A stretch of DNA of 20,042 nucleotides from NCBI GenBank assembly GCA_900550645.1, contig URTA01000047.1, forward strand, positions 1-20,042, written 5' to 3'. The notes under the pieces are model-generated. The model made no database searches. It worked only from the letters and a program-made list of their open reading frames with translations, and was not told the DNA's origin. A program made the position numbers and the translations under genes. The DNA comes from an uncultured Porphyromonadaceae bacterium (GTDB lineage Bacteria > Bacteroidota > Bacteroidia > Bacteroidales > Muribaculaceae). Positions 1-8,002 of this stretch are shown in pieces. Numbering within the stretch: position 1 is the stretch's first letter; the number at the start of each line of letters is the position of its first letter.

Positions 1-9
1 ACAAATCTG

Positions 10-81
10 TACGCCCGTGGGGAGTCGAACCCCAATCGATGGAACCGGAATCCATTATTCTATCCATTGAACTACGGGAGC
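10..81 (-). tRNA. tRNA-Arg (anticodon CCG)
   Basis: Read on the minus strand, the sequence folds as a cloverleaf. The D-stem is GTTC/GAAT, and the anticodon stem ATGGA/TCCAT closes the loop TTCCGGT, giving anticodon CCG for the Arg codon CGG. The T-arm is TGGGG/CCCCA with loop TTCGACT. The discriminator base is A and no CCA is encoded. The acceptor stem GCTCCCG/CGGGCGT has a U-C mismatch at pair 3-70 and a G-U at pair 1-72, which is unusual. The 5' end faces the defence operon and the 3' end faces the window edge. Confidence 0.93.
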
Positions 82-110
82 ATGATATGCCCTGCGCATG
101 AAAGGCGACG

Positions 111-141
111 CAAAGTTACACATAACTTTCGTCACGCGCAA
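111..141 (-). promoter_or_regulatory. Bacteroidota promoter of the tRNA-Arg gene
   Basis: On the minus strand the -33 element TTG (139-141) is followed, after exactly 20 bp, by TAACTTTG (111-118). This is a full match to the Bacteroidota -7 consensus TAnnTTTG. It lies 29 bp upstream of the tRNA 5' end, as expected for a short tRNA leader. Confidence 0.75.
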
Positions 142-194
142 CCCCCGCGCCCATTTTTCGCACACGCTTCATGCTAAAATGCTCTGCACGAGCG

Positions 195-1775
195 TCAAAT
201 CAGATGCGTGACCTTGATTTTCTTGTACTTCTTGCCTATGCCGAGTGCAAATGCTGTCTGGTCCTTGATTATCAGCTCGCCCTTTTGCAGCCCGGCTATA
301 GCCTGGCGGATTTCGGTCAGCTCCTGGCCGTTGACCCCGAACAGGTCTTTGATTACCTTGTCGTCGATAGTCTGCTGCTTCATTATCAGTGGGTACTGAG
401 CATTGGCATAGAAGTCGAAGTATTTGCTCTTGAAGTCTGCCATGTTCTGTGTGGCGAGTATGATTGACAGCCCCTTGTTGCGTCCCACGGCTATGAGGTT
501 GCGCAGCGGGCGGTTGTCAAACGAGAGCATATAGTGAGCCTCGTCGATTATCGAGAAGTGGCGGATTTCGACTACATCGTCGTTTGTGGCTTGCTTCGGC
601 AGCTGCTCGTAGATGTTGTTGAGCTTGGACATCAGGAAGTAGACTATGGCCTTTGCTATAGGGCCGTCCTTGGGAATGCCGTCCATTTTGACGATATAGC
701 TTTCCTCGATGAGGTCGGCGTGGTCTTCCGTGTCGAATATATTGGCGCGGACAAGCTGCTTGAGTACCGATGAAATGGTATCATCTTTTGCAGGGTCATT
801 CATTCGGCTCTGGTATTCGGTGAGCATCAGGTCGAATGTGATGGGCGAGCCGTTGGTCTTGTTGTAGGCGGCAACGATAGCCTCGCTGAGCCGGTTGTTC
901 ATGCTCGCGCTTGCCGAAATGCGGTCGAGCGAAGCGAGTGCCGATGCCATTTCGGTAGAGTAGAGGTTGATTTCGTTGAGCGGATGCCCAGTGAAGTCCT
1001 TGAACGGTGTGAACGGCAGCGGCTTGTCTTTCGGGTAGAGTATGGCGGTGCGGTCAACATCGAAGTGCGACAGCCAGCTGTTGTTCTGAATGTCGCTGAA
1101 CTCCCCCTTGTAGTCGAACAGGAGGAAGTTGACCGGATAGCGGGTTTCAGATGAGATAGCGCGAAACTGCTGCATCAGCACGGCGAGCAGGTTGGTTTTG
1201 CCCGAGCCGGTAGCGCCGGCGATGATAATCTGAGCGTTGGTAATAGCGCAGCTGTTGATGTCGAGGGTCGCTTCCATTTCCTCGTCGCCGTAGTTGCCTA
1301 TGAGCAGGTTGAGAGCCGGAATGTCGGTGGCGGCTCCGCCCCGACTGTTCTGCGAGAGGAAGCAGCTGTCGAGATTGTTGTCTTCGAGCAGGTAATCCCT
1401 GCCGCGTGCCATTTCTGCGGCAAGAATACGCGAAAGCACCATGTTGTTGTCAATGTCTATGCCGGCATCATGGTAACGCATTTTTATCAGTGCCGAATAA
1501 AGCGCGGTGAGGTCTTGATGTGAGAAGAAACTCGGCAGATAGCGATTGCCGAAGTGCAGTTTTTGCTTTTCCACTGTCGCTACATCGCGTTTGCCAGGTA
1601 TGCCGAGGCCTGTCAACAAGCAAATGCGCATGAGCTTGTTGTTCTGAATCGAGTAACGCTTTTCGCCAGCGGCTTGCCTCGAGAGGTTTACAAGGCACTC
1701 GATCTTCTCTTTGATTGGCGCAAACTCGGTGTTGAAGTTTTCTGGCACGTACAGGTTTCCGAATTGTATAGGCAT
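195..1775 (-). CDS. HerA/DUF87-type ATPase with an N-terminal DndE-like domain
   Basis: This 526-residue protein is a predicted DNA-pumping ATPase of the HerA/FtsK superfamily. Walker A is GATGSGKT (187-194), a HerA-type strand follows (LLFDYKGEF, about 218-226), Walker B is IIDEAH (409-414), and the sensor segment is GLSIILATQN (435-444). The first 25-130 residues resemble the small Dnd protein DndE: a helix like NKLMRICLLTGL, then NRYLPSFFSHQDLTALYSAL, then an AAEMARG-type helix. That match is from remembered family patterns, not a search. It is the last gene of the mod-res operon, 3 bp after the DndD-like gene. Known HerA proteins form hexamers that translocate DNA, often with a nuclease partner. 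Here it may act with Res or the DndD-like protein (inference). The ATPase call is firm; the DndE fusion is moderately sure. Confidence 0.88.
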   Translation of the reverse strand: MPIQFGNLYVPENFNTEFAPIKEKIECLVNLSRQAAGEKRYSIQNNKLMRICLLTGLGIPGKRDVATVEKQKLHFGNRYLPSFFSHQDLTALYSALIKMRYHDAGIDIDNNMVLSRILAAEMARGRDYLLEDNNLDSCFLSQNSRGGAATDIPALNLLIGNYGDEEMEATLDINSCAITNAQIIIAGATGSGKTNLLAVLMQQFRAISSETRYPVNFLLFDYKGEFSDIQNNSWLSHFDVDRTAILYPKDKPLPFTPFKDFTGHPLNEINLYSTEMASALASLDRISASASMNNRLSEAIVAAYNKTNGSPITFDLMLTEYQSRMNDPAKDDTISSVLKQLVRANIFDTEDHADLIEESYIVKMDGIPKDGPIAKAIVYFLMSKLNNIYEQLPKQATNDDVVEIRHFSIIDEAHYMLSFDNRPLRNLIAVGRNKGLSIILATQNMADFKSKYFDFYANAQYPLIMKQQTIDDKVIKDLFGVNGQELTEIRQAIAGLQKGELIIKDQTAFALGIGKKYKKIKVTHLI

Positions 1776-1778
1776 GGC

Positions 1779-3779
1779 TTATTGGTTGAGGGGTAATCCG
1801 AAATATCCGTCAGTGACGGTTGTCTTCTGCTGCTCTACGTCGCGGTGTAGCGTGTAGGTCTTGGAGATGAACGGCTCGAGCTTGATGTAGTCGCTGTCGG
1901 TGCGTATCTCCGACGTGGTGCAGAGCAGTATGGTCTGCTCGGCAAGCTGCGGGAAGTACATCTCCATAAGCGCGTCGCGGCTCTCGTTGTCGAGCACGCC
2001 CATCACGGTGTCTATCATCACCGGCGGGTTGTAGTCGCCCAGGTTGCGCAGCACTTTCAGCAGCACCTGAATGAAGATTTGCTTGGAGGCCGCGTTGAGC
2101 TGGTTGAGCGAGATTGGATTGCCCTTTTTGTGGTACATGGCGATGTTGAAGTTCTCCATGCTGTCGCTCAGTTCCACGCGGCTGATTTGCCCCCGGTATG
2201 ATATGAGCAACTGGTTGAGCTGCTCCTGCATCTCGGTCTCGATCTGTGTCTTCTTCTTTTTCAGGAGGCTGTCAGCCACTTTCTCGAAGAAGGGCTTGAG
2301 TTTTACCAGTGTGTCATAGCGCAGGTCAGGCTCTTGCTGCACCTGAACATCAAACTGATGTATGCGCCGCTCGAGCCGCTGTATTTCCTGGCGCAGTGAC
2401 GCCTCTTTCGCCTTGGCGTTATTCAGGTCGCGTTTCCCCTGCTCGTAGTTGGCTATGATGTATTCGTTGCCGCCGGCGCGGTTGGCTTCGAGGGTTTGCT
2501 TCTCGTTGCGCAGCTCGTTGATTGTGGCGAGGAGGGCTTCCAGGTCTTGGTGCGTGCGGTACAGAGCGGCAAACTGGTTGCTGCCGCTGCGGTTGATGAG
2601 CGATTTCAGTGCGTCTGTCTCGGCAGCGTCGAGGTAGTCAAACGGGTCGGGACGGTTGGTCGAGTTTTGCAACGCGGCTATATGCTTGACCACATTCTCC
2701 TCGTCCACCTCTGATGAGCAGAGCGAGAGGTCTTTGAGGTAGCCTATTATCTTGGCGGTCACGTCGCGGAGTGTCTCTATGGGGTATGCCCCGGAGTTTT
2801 CCTGGCGCAGCTCCTCCTTGATGCGGAGTATGTTGTTGATTTCCACTGAGAGGTTTGACGCGAGTTTCGGCAGGAACACATTCGCCTCCACGTTGTCCAT
2901 AAACCCCTTGAGGTCTTCGGTATAGGCGGCAGCGCGGCGCACTATGTCGTCGATTTTCGCGCCGATGTCGGCGATGCGTTTGCCCATGTCCGCGCTCTGC
3001 TGCGCACCCTCCTTGGCTCGTTGGTATTCGGTCTCCAGCGACGCAAGCAACTTGTACAGCCTGTCCTGCTCGGCGATGTTGGCTGCCAGCTCCGTGCTGA
3101 CGCGCTCTTTCTGGTCGCACAGCTCGTTGTATTCGGCTTGCTCCTGTTCGGCTTGCAGACGTGCGCTGCTCGCCTCCTGTTGCAGCTTTTCCGCAGCCTG
3201 CTTCAGCTGCAGGTACTTCTTGAAGCCGAGCACGTTCTCAAAGTTGTCCTGGATGGTTTTGGCGAAAACGTTCTTCTTGAGCAGCTCGCTCGACTGCATT
3301 GCGTCAAAAAGGAAATACTTGCTCAGCTCTTGCGGCAGGTTTGCCTTGATGATTTTGTTCACCTCCTGTTCGGCGCGGAGGCGTTCTTTGGGCGGGGTCA
3401 TAGTGCCGTAGACAAATGCGTTGCCGTCCATGTTGAGGTAGACGCTTTCGAGCGGCTTCCCCGCCGGATTGAGCACATACAGCCTCCTGAGGATGTATTT
3501 CTGCATCCTGCCGAGCACCATGCCGCTGAATGTTATCTCCAGCGATATTTCGGGCTTCACCTCGCCGACAGCCCCCTGGTTGAGCAGCTCGTTGAAATGC
3601 TCCTTGTTCTCGATTTTCAGGCCGTAGAGTGCGCCGCAGATGGCCTCAAACAGTGTGGTCTTGCCGCCGCCGTTTGAGCCGCCTATGAGGATGACAGGAC
3701 GCTCATCGTCTACGCTCAAATCGAGGTCGAGGTCCAAGTAGGTCTTGTAGTTGCTTACTTTGATGCGTTGTATTATCAT
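1779..3779 (-). CDS. DndD-like SMC/Rad50-type ATPase
   Basis: This 666-residue protein has the split ABC-ATPase plan of SMC/Rad50 proteins and is closest in pattern to DndD of phosphorothioation systems. The N-terminal segment RIKVSNYKTY precedes Walker A GGSNGGGKTT (33-42). The middle is rich in Glu, Gln, Lys and Leu and predicted coiled coil (about 190-290 and 400-500). A degenerate ABC signature LNAASKQIF lies at 561-569 and Walker B PPVMIDT with D-loop GVLDNES at about 585-600. The usual signature glycine is serine here, and no CxxC zinc hook is visible in the coiled coil. DndD in Dnd systems is an ATPase acting with DndC and DndE; DndC is absent here, so sulfur transfer is unlikely. It lies 6 bp after the 72-residue gene and 3 bp before the HerA gene. 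Confidence 0.87.
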   Translation of the reverse strand: MIIQRIKVSNYKTYLDLDLDLSVDDERPVILIGGSNGGGKTTLFEAICGALYGLKIENKEHFNELLNQGAVGEVKPEISLEITFSGMVLGRMQKYILRRLYVLNPAGKPLESVYLNMDGNAFVYGTMTPPKERLRAEQEVNKIIKANLPQELSKYFLFDAMQSSELLKKNVFAKTIQDNFENVLGFKKYLQLKQAAEKLQQEASSARLQAEQEQAEYNELCDQKERVSTELAANIAEQDRLYKLLASLETEYQRAKEGAQQSADMGKRIADIGAKIDDIVRRAAAYTEDLKGFMDNVEANVFLPKLASNLSVEINNILRIKEELRQENSGAYPIETLRDVTAKIIGYLKDLSLCSSEVDEENVVKHIAALQNSTNRPDPFDYLDAAETDALKSLINRSGSNQFAALYRTHQDLEALLATINELRNEKQTLEANRAGGNEYIIANYEQGKRDLNNAKAKEASLRQEIQRLERRIHQFDVQVQQEPDLRYDTLVKLKPFFEKVADSLLKKKKTQIETEMQEQLNQLLISYRGQISRVELSDSMENFNIAMYHKKGNPISLNQLNAASKQIFIQVLLKVLRNLGDYNPPVMIDTVMGVLDNESRDALMEMYFPQLAEQTILLCTTSEIRTDSDYIKLEPFISKTYTLHRDVEQQKTTVTDGYFGLPLNQ

Positions 3780-3785
3780 GTCCTC

Positions 3786-4004
3786 TTACGATTTGATTTT
3801 GTTTACTGCAGCGCGGATGATGTCCTCGGTGTCGGAGTCGCTCATCTCGATTACGTCCACGCGCTTGGCATGGTATGCCTTGAGGATTTCCTCGCTCAGC
3901 CAGTCCGGGTCTATGCCCTCCGCCATGCAGATGCTCTCTATCATGGCGAGGTCGTCTCTGCGGATGCCGTAATGGACGAATTTCTGGTCTATTCCTTTGC
4001 TCAT
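3786..4004 (-). CDS. small protein between Res and the DndD-like ATPase, function unknown
   Basis: A 72-residue acidic-to-neutral protein with no signal peptide or membrane segment. It looks mainly helical: a helix near residues 17-28 (RDDLAMIESICM), then IDPDWLSEEILKAY (31-44), then a short linker and a C-terminal helix SDTEDIIRAAVNKIK. The ATG start is 3 bp after the Res stop, and the stop is 6 bp before the DndD-like start, so the gene is clearly part of the operon. Small proteins in this position next to DndD-like genes are, as I recall, annotated only as DNA modification system-associated small proteins with no known role. It could be an adaptor between Mod-Res and the ATPases, or an antitoxin-like inhibitor. 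Neither can be read from the sequence. Confidence 0.8.
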   Translation of the reverse strand: MSKGIDQKFVHYGIRRDDLAMIESICMAEGIDPDWLSEEILKAYHAKRVDVIEMSDSDTEDIIRAAVNKIKS

Positions 4005-4007
4005 GGT

Positions 4008-6371
4008 CTATGCGTTTTGAGGATAGAATGAAGCCCACAGGTGCAGGTCGTCTGTGGTGTTCTCGATAGGGAATTTGGAGTAAATCCAGTTGTCGCCGCT
4101 TCGGAGGATAACGCCGCCGGCGAGCGGCTCTCCCGGGGTGCTGTGCTTGGCGCAATACTCGAGCAGCGCATTGTGCTTGTCGGCGGCAAACAGGTCGCTG
4201 CCGACGCTCTTGGTGTCAAACAGGTAGACATGGCCGTTTCGCATGCGCACCACGAAGTCAACGTAGAATAGCGACTTGCTGCCGCCCTTCCCCTGGCTGT
4301 ACTCTATTGAGAAGTGCATCTTGCCCGCGTCGCCGTTCTTGTACCACCAGTCGATGTATCGCGAGTTCTGCTCGAGGAACATGGCAAACTCCCTTTCAGG
4401 GTTTGAGGCTTGGTTGAGCTGCACAAACGGGTCGAGGGCATGGTTTGCGACATCAGACACTATGTGGTTCGTGTCGCTGTCGTAGGTGCGCTCTTCCGGC
4501 ACTTCCCACTCGTAGGTCTTGAAGTCGCGGGCGGCTTGCTGCTTCTTGATGTCGCGGATTTTCAGGTACTTCTCGAGGGCGGTGTCGAGGATGCGGCTGA
4601 ACTTCGGCTTGTTCTCGTGATACAGCACCACTTTCCTCGCGTCGGTCTCGTAGATGCCGAGGTAGTCCTCGATAAACCCGAGCAGGTATTGCGCGATGCG
4701 GTCGGTGCGGTCGCCCTGGCGTGCCTCAAAATCGCGACCAAAGGTGGCGATGAAGGCGAGGAACACGCGGTTGATTTCGTTTTCGGTGCGGGCGAATTTT
4801 GCCTGGTCCACATGCAGTGTCTGCTCCTCGTTCTGGAAATGTACGTTTACGGGGATTTCCACATTCACCGTCCTGACATCGAGGCGTATCTGCTGCTCTG
4901 CGCGGCGGCGGTTGTCGTTGATTGTCGCGTCTTCAGTCTCCGGCAGCGACGCTGCCGGCTCGTCGCCGCCCAGCGAGGATAGTTCCGCCAATGAGAACAG
5001 CCCCGGGCCGGCAGGGAGGTTGAAGAACTCGACAGCCGTTTCATACAGCACTTTGCGGAAGTCCGGGCCGAGATAATTGCGCATCACGTTGGTACGCTCG
5101 GCATAGTAAGCCGTCAGCTCCACGTTGGTCAGCCCCTCTCGGCGGCGGGCTATGAGCGAGTTGCTGAGTATGTAGTCCTGGTCGGCTGTGACGATTTCGA
5201 TTCTGTCCTTGGCAATGTCGGTGTATACATAGCCGATGTTCAGCAACTCGGAGGTGTAGTGCTTCTGTTCCGGCATGCGCAGTATGCGCCCGACGGTCTG
5301 GATAGTGAACTGGTTGCTCTGCAGCCTGCGAAATATCAGCAGCACTGCGGCACGCGGGCAGTCCCATCCCAAGGCGATAGCCTCCTTGAACAGCAACGCT
5401 TCCGCAAGGTTGTCAGGGCGTTCAAGCCCCTCGAGGTTCTCCTTTTCGCCAGCAAGCCACACCGCGAGCTTACCGTTTTCAGTCGTGATGTCTTTTCCCT
5501 TCAGATAAGCTTTGACCGTTTCAGCTACAGCGGTGTCGTCGGCTGTCATCGTCTCTCGGGTGTCGTTGGGAAGCTGTATCAGCAGCAGCGGCTTGATGTC
5601 CACGCCGAGCCGGCGGTATTCCTCGGCTATCTGCTCGCGCTTGGCGAGGGCAGAGCGCAGCAGCCGCTCGTCGAGCGATATTGGCGAGGCGGCATCCACG
5701 TCGATGTCGGGGTTCAGCACCACCTCCTTTTTGATCATCTCGGCACTGATGACATCATCGCGGAACACCTTCACCAGCGCGTCCGGCTTCTGTGTCTTTG
5801 GCGTTGCCGAGATGCGTATCTCCACATCGGGGTTGATGCTCTTGAGAACGTCGGCAGACTTGTCAGCTGTTGCCGACCAGAACATATGTTCCTCGTCAAT
5901 GACAGCGATTATGGGCAGTCCCGCCTCCTCGCGTGTGCGCCGCACCACCTCATAGATGCTTGCGTTGCTCTCCGAGTCGCTGGTCATGCGGTTGTTCTTC
6001 TTGTTGATGCTCTCCCAGTTGACGAAGAGGATTTCGCCGGGCTGTATCCCCTCCGAGGCGTCGAGTTCGTCAAACATCACCGGGCGCAGCTTGCGCGTCT
6101 CGCCGAAAGCGTTTTTGAGCGAGCCGTAGCTCTGTATGTGCAGCTTGCGCGGCGCAAACCAGATGAACGCGCACTCCTGCCAGCGCGAGTCGCCTCGGCT
6201 TTTCAGCTCGTCGGCGATGCCCGCGAGCGTTGCGCACGCCATTACCGTCTTGCCCGCTCCCGTCGGCGCTTCGAAAACTATCTTGCAGCGCGTCTTGCCG
6301 AGGTTGAGCAGTTGGACAGTCTTGTCAATCAGTTCGGCTATCGCCTTCTGCTGGTATTCCAGGTTTTTCAT
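4008..6371 (-). CDS. res: type III restriction enzyme Res subunit (DEAD/DEAH helicase-nuclease)
   Basis: This 787-residue protein is a superfamily 2 helicase with a C-terminal nuclease. Motif I is EAPTGAGKT (34-42), motif II is AVIDEEH (156-162, DEEH rather than the common DEAH or DEPH), motif III is SAT (188-190) and motif VI is QTVGRILR (358-365). Near the C-terminus, YVDFVV and YLFDTKS place D705 and D719-x-K721 as a PD-(D/E)xK nuclease site. Res subunits hydrolyse ATP and cut DNA only when bound to Mod, which supplies sequence recognition. The start overlaps the mod stop as ATGA, and a strong Shine-Dalgarno sequence precedes it, so it is coupled to mod. If Mod is switched off, this nuclease should be inactive or non-specific (inference). 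The length is somewhat short for a classical Res. Confidence 0.92.
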   Translation of the reverse strand: MKNLEYQQKAIAELIDKTVQLLNLGKTRCKIVFEAPTGAGKTVMACATLAGIADELKSRGDSRWQECAFIWFAPRKLHIQSYGSLKNAFGETRKLRPVMFDELDASEGIQPGEILFVNWESINKKNNRMTSDSESNASIYEVVRRTREEAGLPIIAVIDEEHMFWSATADKSADVLKSINPDVEIRISATPKTQKPDALVKVFRDDVISAEMIKKEVVLNPDIDVDAASPISLDERLLRSALAKREQIAEEYRRLGVDIKPLLLIQLPNDTRETMTADDTAVAETVKAYLKGKDITTENGKLAVWLAGEKENLEGLERPDNLAEALLFKEAIALGWDCPRAAVLLIFRRLQSNQFTIQTVGRILRMPEQKHYTSELLNIGYVYTDIAKDRIEIVTADQDYILSNSLIARRREGLTNVELTAYYAERTNVMRNYLGPDFRKVLYETAVEFFNLPAGPGLFSLAELSSLGGDEPAASLPETEDATINDNRRRAEQQIRLDVRTVNVEIPVNVHFQNEEQTLHVDQAKFARTENEINRVFLAFIATFGRDFEARQGDRTDRIAQYLLGFIEDYLGIYETDARKVVLYHENKPKFSRILDTALEKYLKIRDIKKQQAARDFKTYEWEVPEERTYDSDTNHIVSDVANHALDPFVQLNQASNPEREFAMFLEQNSRYIDWWYKNGDAGKMHFSIEYSQGKGGSKSLFYVDFVVRMRNGHVYLFDTKSVGSDLFAADKHNALLEYCAKHSTPGEPLAGGVILRSGDNWIYSKFPIENTTDDLHLWASFYPQNA

Positions 6372-8002
6372 GCCTCACCTCCTTCCGTATTGAAAAGCCC
6401 GCCGAGGCCGGTGTCCTCGCCAGCTGTGATGTTTTCCGGCACAGCGATGACCTTGTCGCGCTGCCGGGGCAATATGCGCTTGTAGGTGTTGTAGATAGCG
6501 GCAGGGAGAGCTGTTGGCTCGACCTTGTCAGCCACAGGCTCGAACAGGTCGCTTGCCGGGTCCTCGCTCGGCGAGAACACATATACCTTTATCGGGCTTT
6601 TTACCTCGACCGTCGCGATGATGCCGACTATCTCCTCGATATACTCCTCGCGGTAGATGATGAGCATCTGCCTGTCGCCGTCGGTGAAATAGCGGAATAT
6701 CTGCGGGTGCGTCTTGACAGAGCCGAATGTATGCTGCTCGGTGTACAGGTTCTCCTTGATGCAGAGCATGTCGGTCGACAGGTTGACGAGCTTCTGCATG
6801 TTTCGCAGCGAGCGCGAGCGGCTGATGAACTCGGTGCGGTAATAGCGGAGGTTGTTGCCGTGCAGCCCCTCGACCTTCTCGCCGTTAGGCTTTGTATATC
6901 CCTGGATTACACGCTTGTTGCGCTCGTAGGTGACATTCTCGCAGATGCCGTTCTCGTTGTTTGTGCAGAGGATGCACTGCCGCTTTCCGCCGTCCTCGGC
7001 GTTCAGCTGCATCACCGCGTGCAGCGTCGTCCCCGACCCCGCAAAGAAATCCAAGATGTAGCATGTTTTAGAGTTTGCAATAGTGAAAAGATGCCTAAGT
7101 AATCGTGTTGGTTTTGGACCATCGAAGATGCCCTCTCCGTAAAATATATCTTTCAATTCTTGTTTGCCCTCTTGATTATGACCAACCTCATTTTGAAATA
7201 ATATCGTATTTGGTCTAAGTCCTCCTTGGACTTCGTTTAAGAACGTTTTCTTTCGAGGGGATGAATCTCCGTTTTTGCCAAACCATATCCGATTATCATC
7301 ACACCATTTTTTGAAAGTTTCTTTGCTACAACTCCAGTATCGACCGCTCGGGGGTAAAACTTTGTTGCCTGATGGGGTTGTTATTTCATATAGTAATGAA
7401 TCAGAGCCGGATTTTGCGGATAATATGGTGGATGCCCAAGGTCCTCTTGGGTCATTGTCTGGATTTGAGTATCCTCGTGGTATCTCCGCACTTCTTGGTA
7501 GAAGCCCGATTTTCCAAGCATTAGCGCATTCTCCAACGCGTTTTTGACAATAGCATAAAATGTGGTCATGCATTGTTGAGAAGTAAAGAGCATCGTTGGC
7601 GCGGGCAAATTTCTTTTGCCAAATTAAATCCGCAATAAAGTGGTTTGCGCCGAATATTTCGTCGCAGAGGAGCTTGAGGTTGGCCTGTTCGTTGTCGTCG
7701 ATTGAAATGAAGATTACGCCTCGGTCGGAGAGGAGCTTCTTGGCGATTTTGAGGCGCTTGGCCATGAACGACAGCCATTTGGAGTGGCGGTATGCGTCGT
7801 CGCGGTCTACGTAGTCGTCGTTGTAGGCGAAGTCTTTGTTGCCGGTGTTGTATGGCGGGTCGATGTAGATGACGTCGATTTTGCCGGCGTGTGTATAGGC
7901 GAGGGTTGTCAGCGACACGAGGTTGTCCCCCTCGATAAGAATATGATTTGGAATATTCGATAAGTCACTGTCAATTAGCGAGTTATCACCCCCCCCGAAC
8001 AA
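6368..8002 (-). CDS. mod: type III Mod DNA adenine methyltransferase, main body (out of frame with its N-terminus)
   Basis: This is the catalytic body of a beta-class N6-adenine methyltransferase. The catalytic motif IDPPYNTGN (47-55) comes first and the AdoMet-binding motif FFAGSGTT (about 317-324) comes after the target-recognition region, the order typical of type III Mod. The open frame can only begin at a TTG at 8002, beside a run of eight G. The natural N-terminus, read from 8201, lies in another frame and overlaps here. Joining them at G7 or G10 gives about 610 residues, a normal Mod length. The segment encoding residues 120-315 is AT-rich, against GC-rich ends, suggesting a swapped specificity domain. 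Mod methylates its site for protection and guides Res. An AGGGAG lies 7 nt before the TTG, so internal initiation cannot be excluded. Confidence 0.92.
   Translation of the reverse strand: MFGGGDNSLIDSDLSNIPNHILIEGDNLVSLTTLAYTHAGKIDVIYIDPPYNTGNKDFAYNDDYVDRDDAYRHSKWLSFMAKRLKIAKKLLSDRGVIFISIDDNEQANLKLLCDEIFGANHFIADLIWQKKFARANDALYFSTMHDHILCYCQKRVGECANAWKIGLLPRSAEIPRGYSNPDNDPRGPWASTILSAKSGSDSLLYEITTPSGNKVLPPSGRYWSCSKETFKKWCDDNRIWFGKNGDSSPRKKTFLNEVQGGLRPNTILFQNEVGHNQEGKQELKDIFYGEGIFDGPKPTRLLRHLFTIANSKTCYILDFFAGSGTTLHAVMQLNAEDGGKRQCILCTNNENGICENVTYERNKRVIQGYTKPNGEKVEGLHGNNLRYYRTEFISRSRSLRNMQKLVNLSTDMLCIKENLYTEQHTFGSVKTHPQIFRYFTDGDRQMLIIYREEYIEEIVGIIATVEVKSPIKVYVFSPSEDPASDLFEPVADKVEPTALPAAIYNTYKRILPRQRDKVIAVPENITAGEDTGLGGLFNTEGGEA
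6378..6384 (-). promoter_or_regulatory. strong Shine-Dalgarno sequence of res inside the mod 3' end
   Basis: On the minus strand AAGGAGG lies 6 nt before the res ATG, inside the last codons of mod. Most genes here lack such a site, as is usual in Bacteroidota. It supports the chosen res start and suggests res can be translated even when mod is frameshifted. Confidence 0.6.
7060..7645 (-). other. AT-rich target-recognition segment of mod (mosaic block)
   Basis: Within mod this block is clearly richer in A and T than its flanks: 7141-7200 has 17 G or C of 60, while 6901-6960 and 7681-7740 have about 31-32 of 60. Its borders fall between the conserved catalytic part and the FAGSGTT part, which is where the target-recognition domain of a Mod protein lies. 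This fits replacement of the specificity domain by recombination. Confidence 0.65.

Noticed and set aside
10..81. tRNA-Arg as the integration site of the defence operon
   Set aside because: Integration normally uses the tRNA 3' end, which here faces the window edge away from the operon. No integrase and no repeat of the tRNA 3' end was seen near 8200.
195..3779. A genuine Dnd phosphorothioation system
   Set aside because: No DndA cysteine desulfurase, DndC sulfurtransferase or DndB regulator is present, and a methyltransferase-restriction pair takes their place, so the DndD/DndE resemblance alone does not support sulfur modification.
5259..6485. A 408-codon open frame on the plus strand opposite res
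   Set aside because: It is a shadow of the res codons on the other strand. The protein has no recognisable domain, while res shows all helicase motifs.
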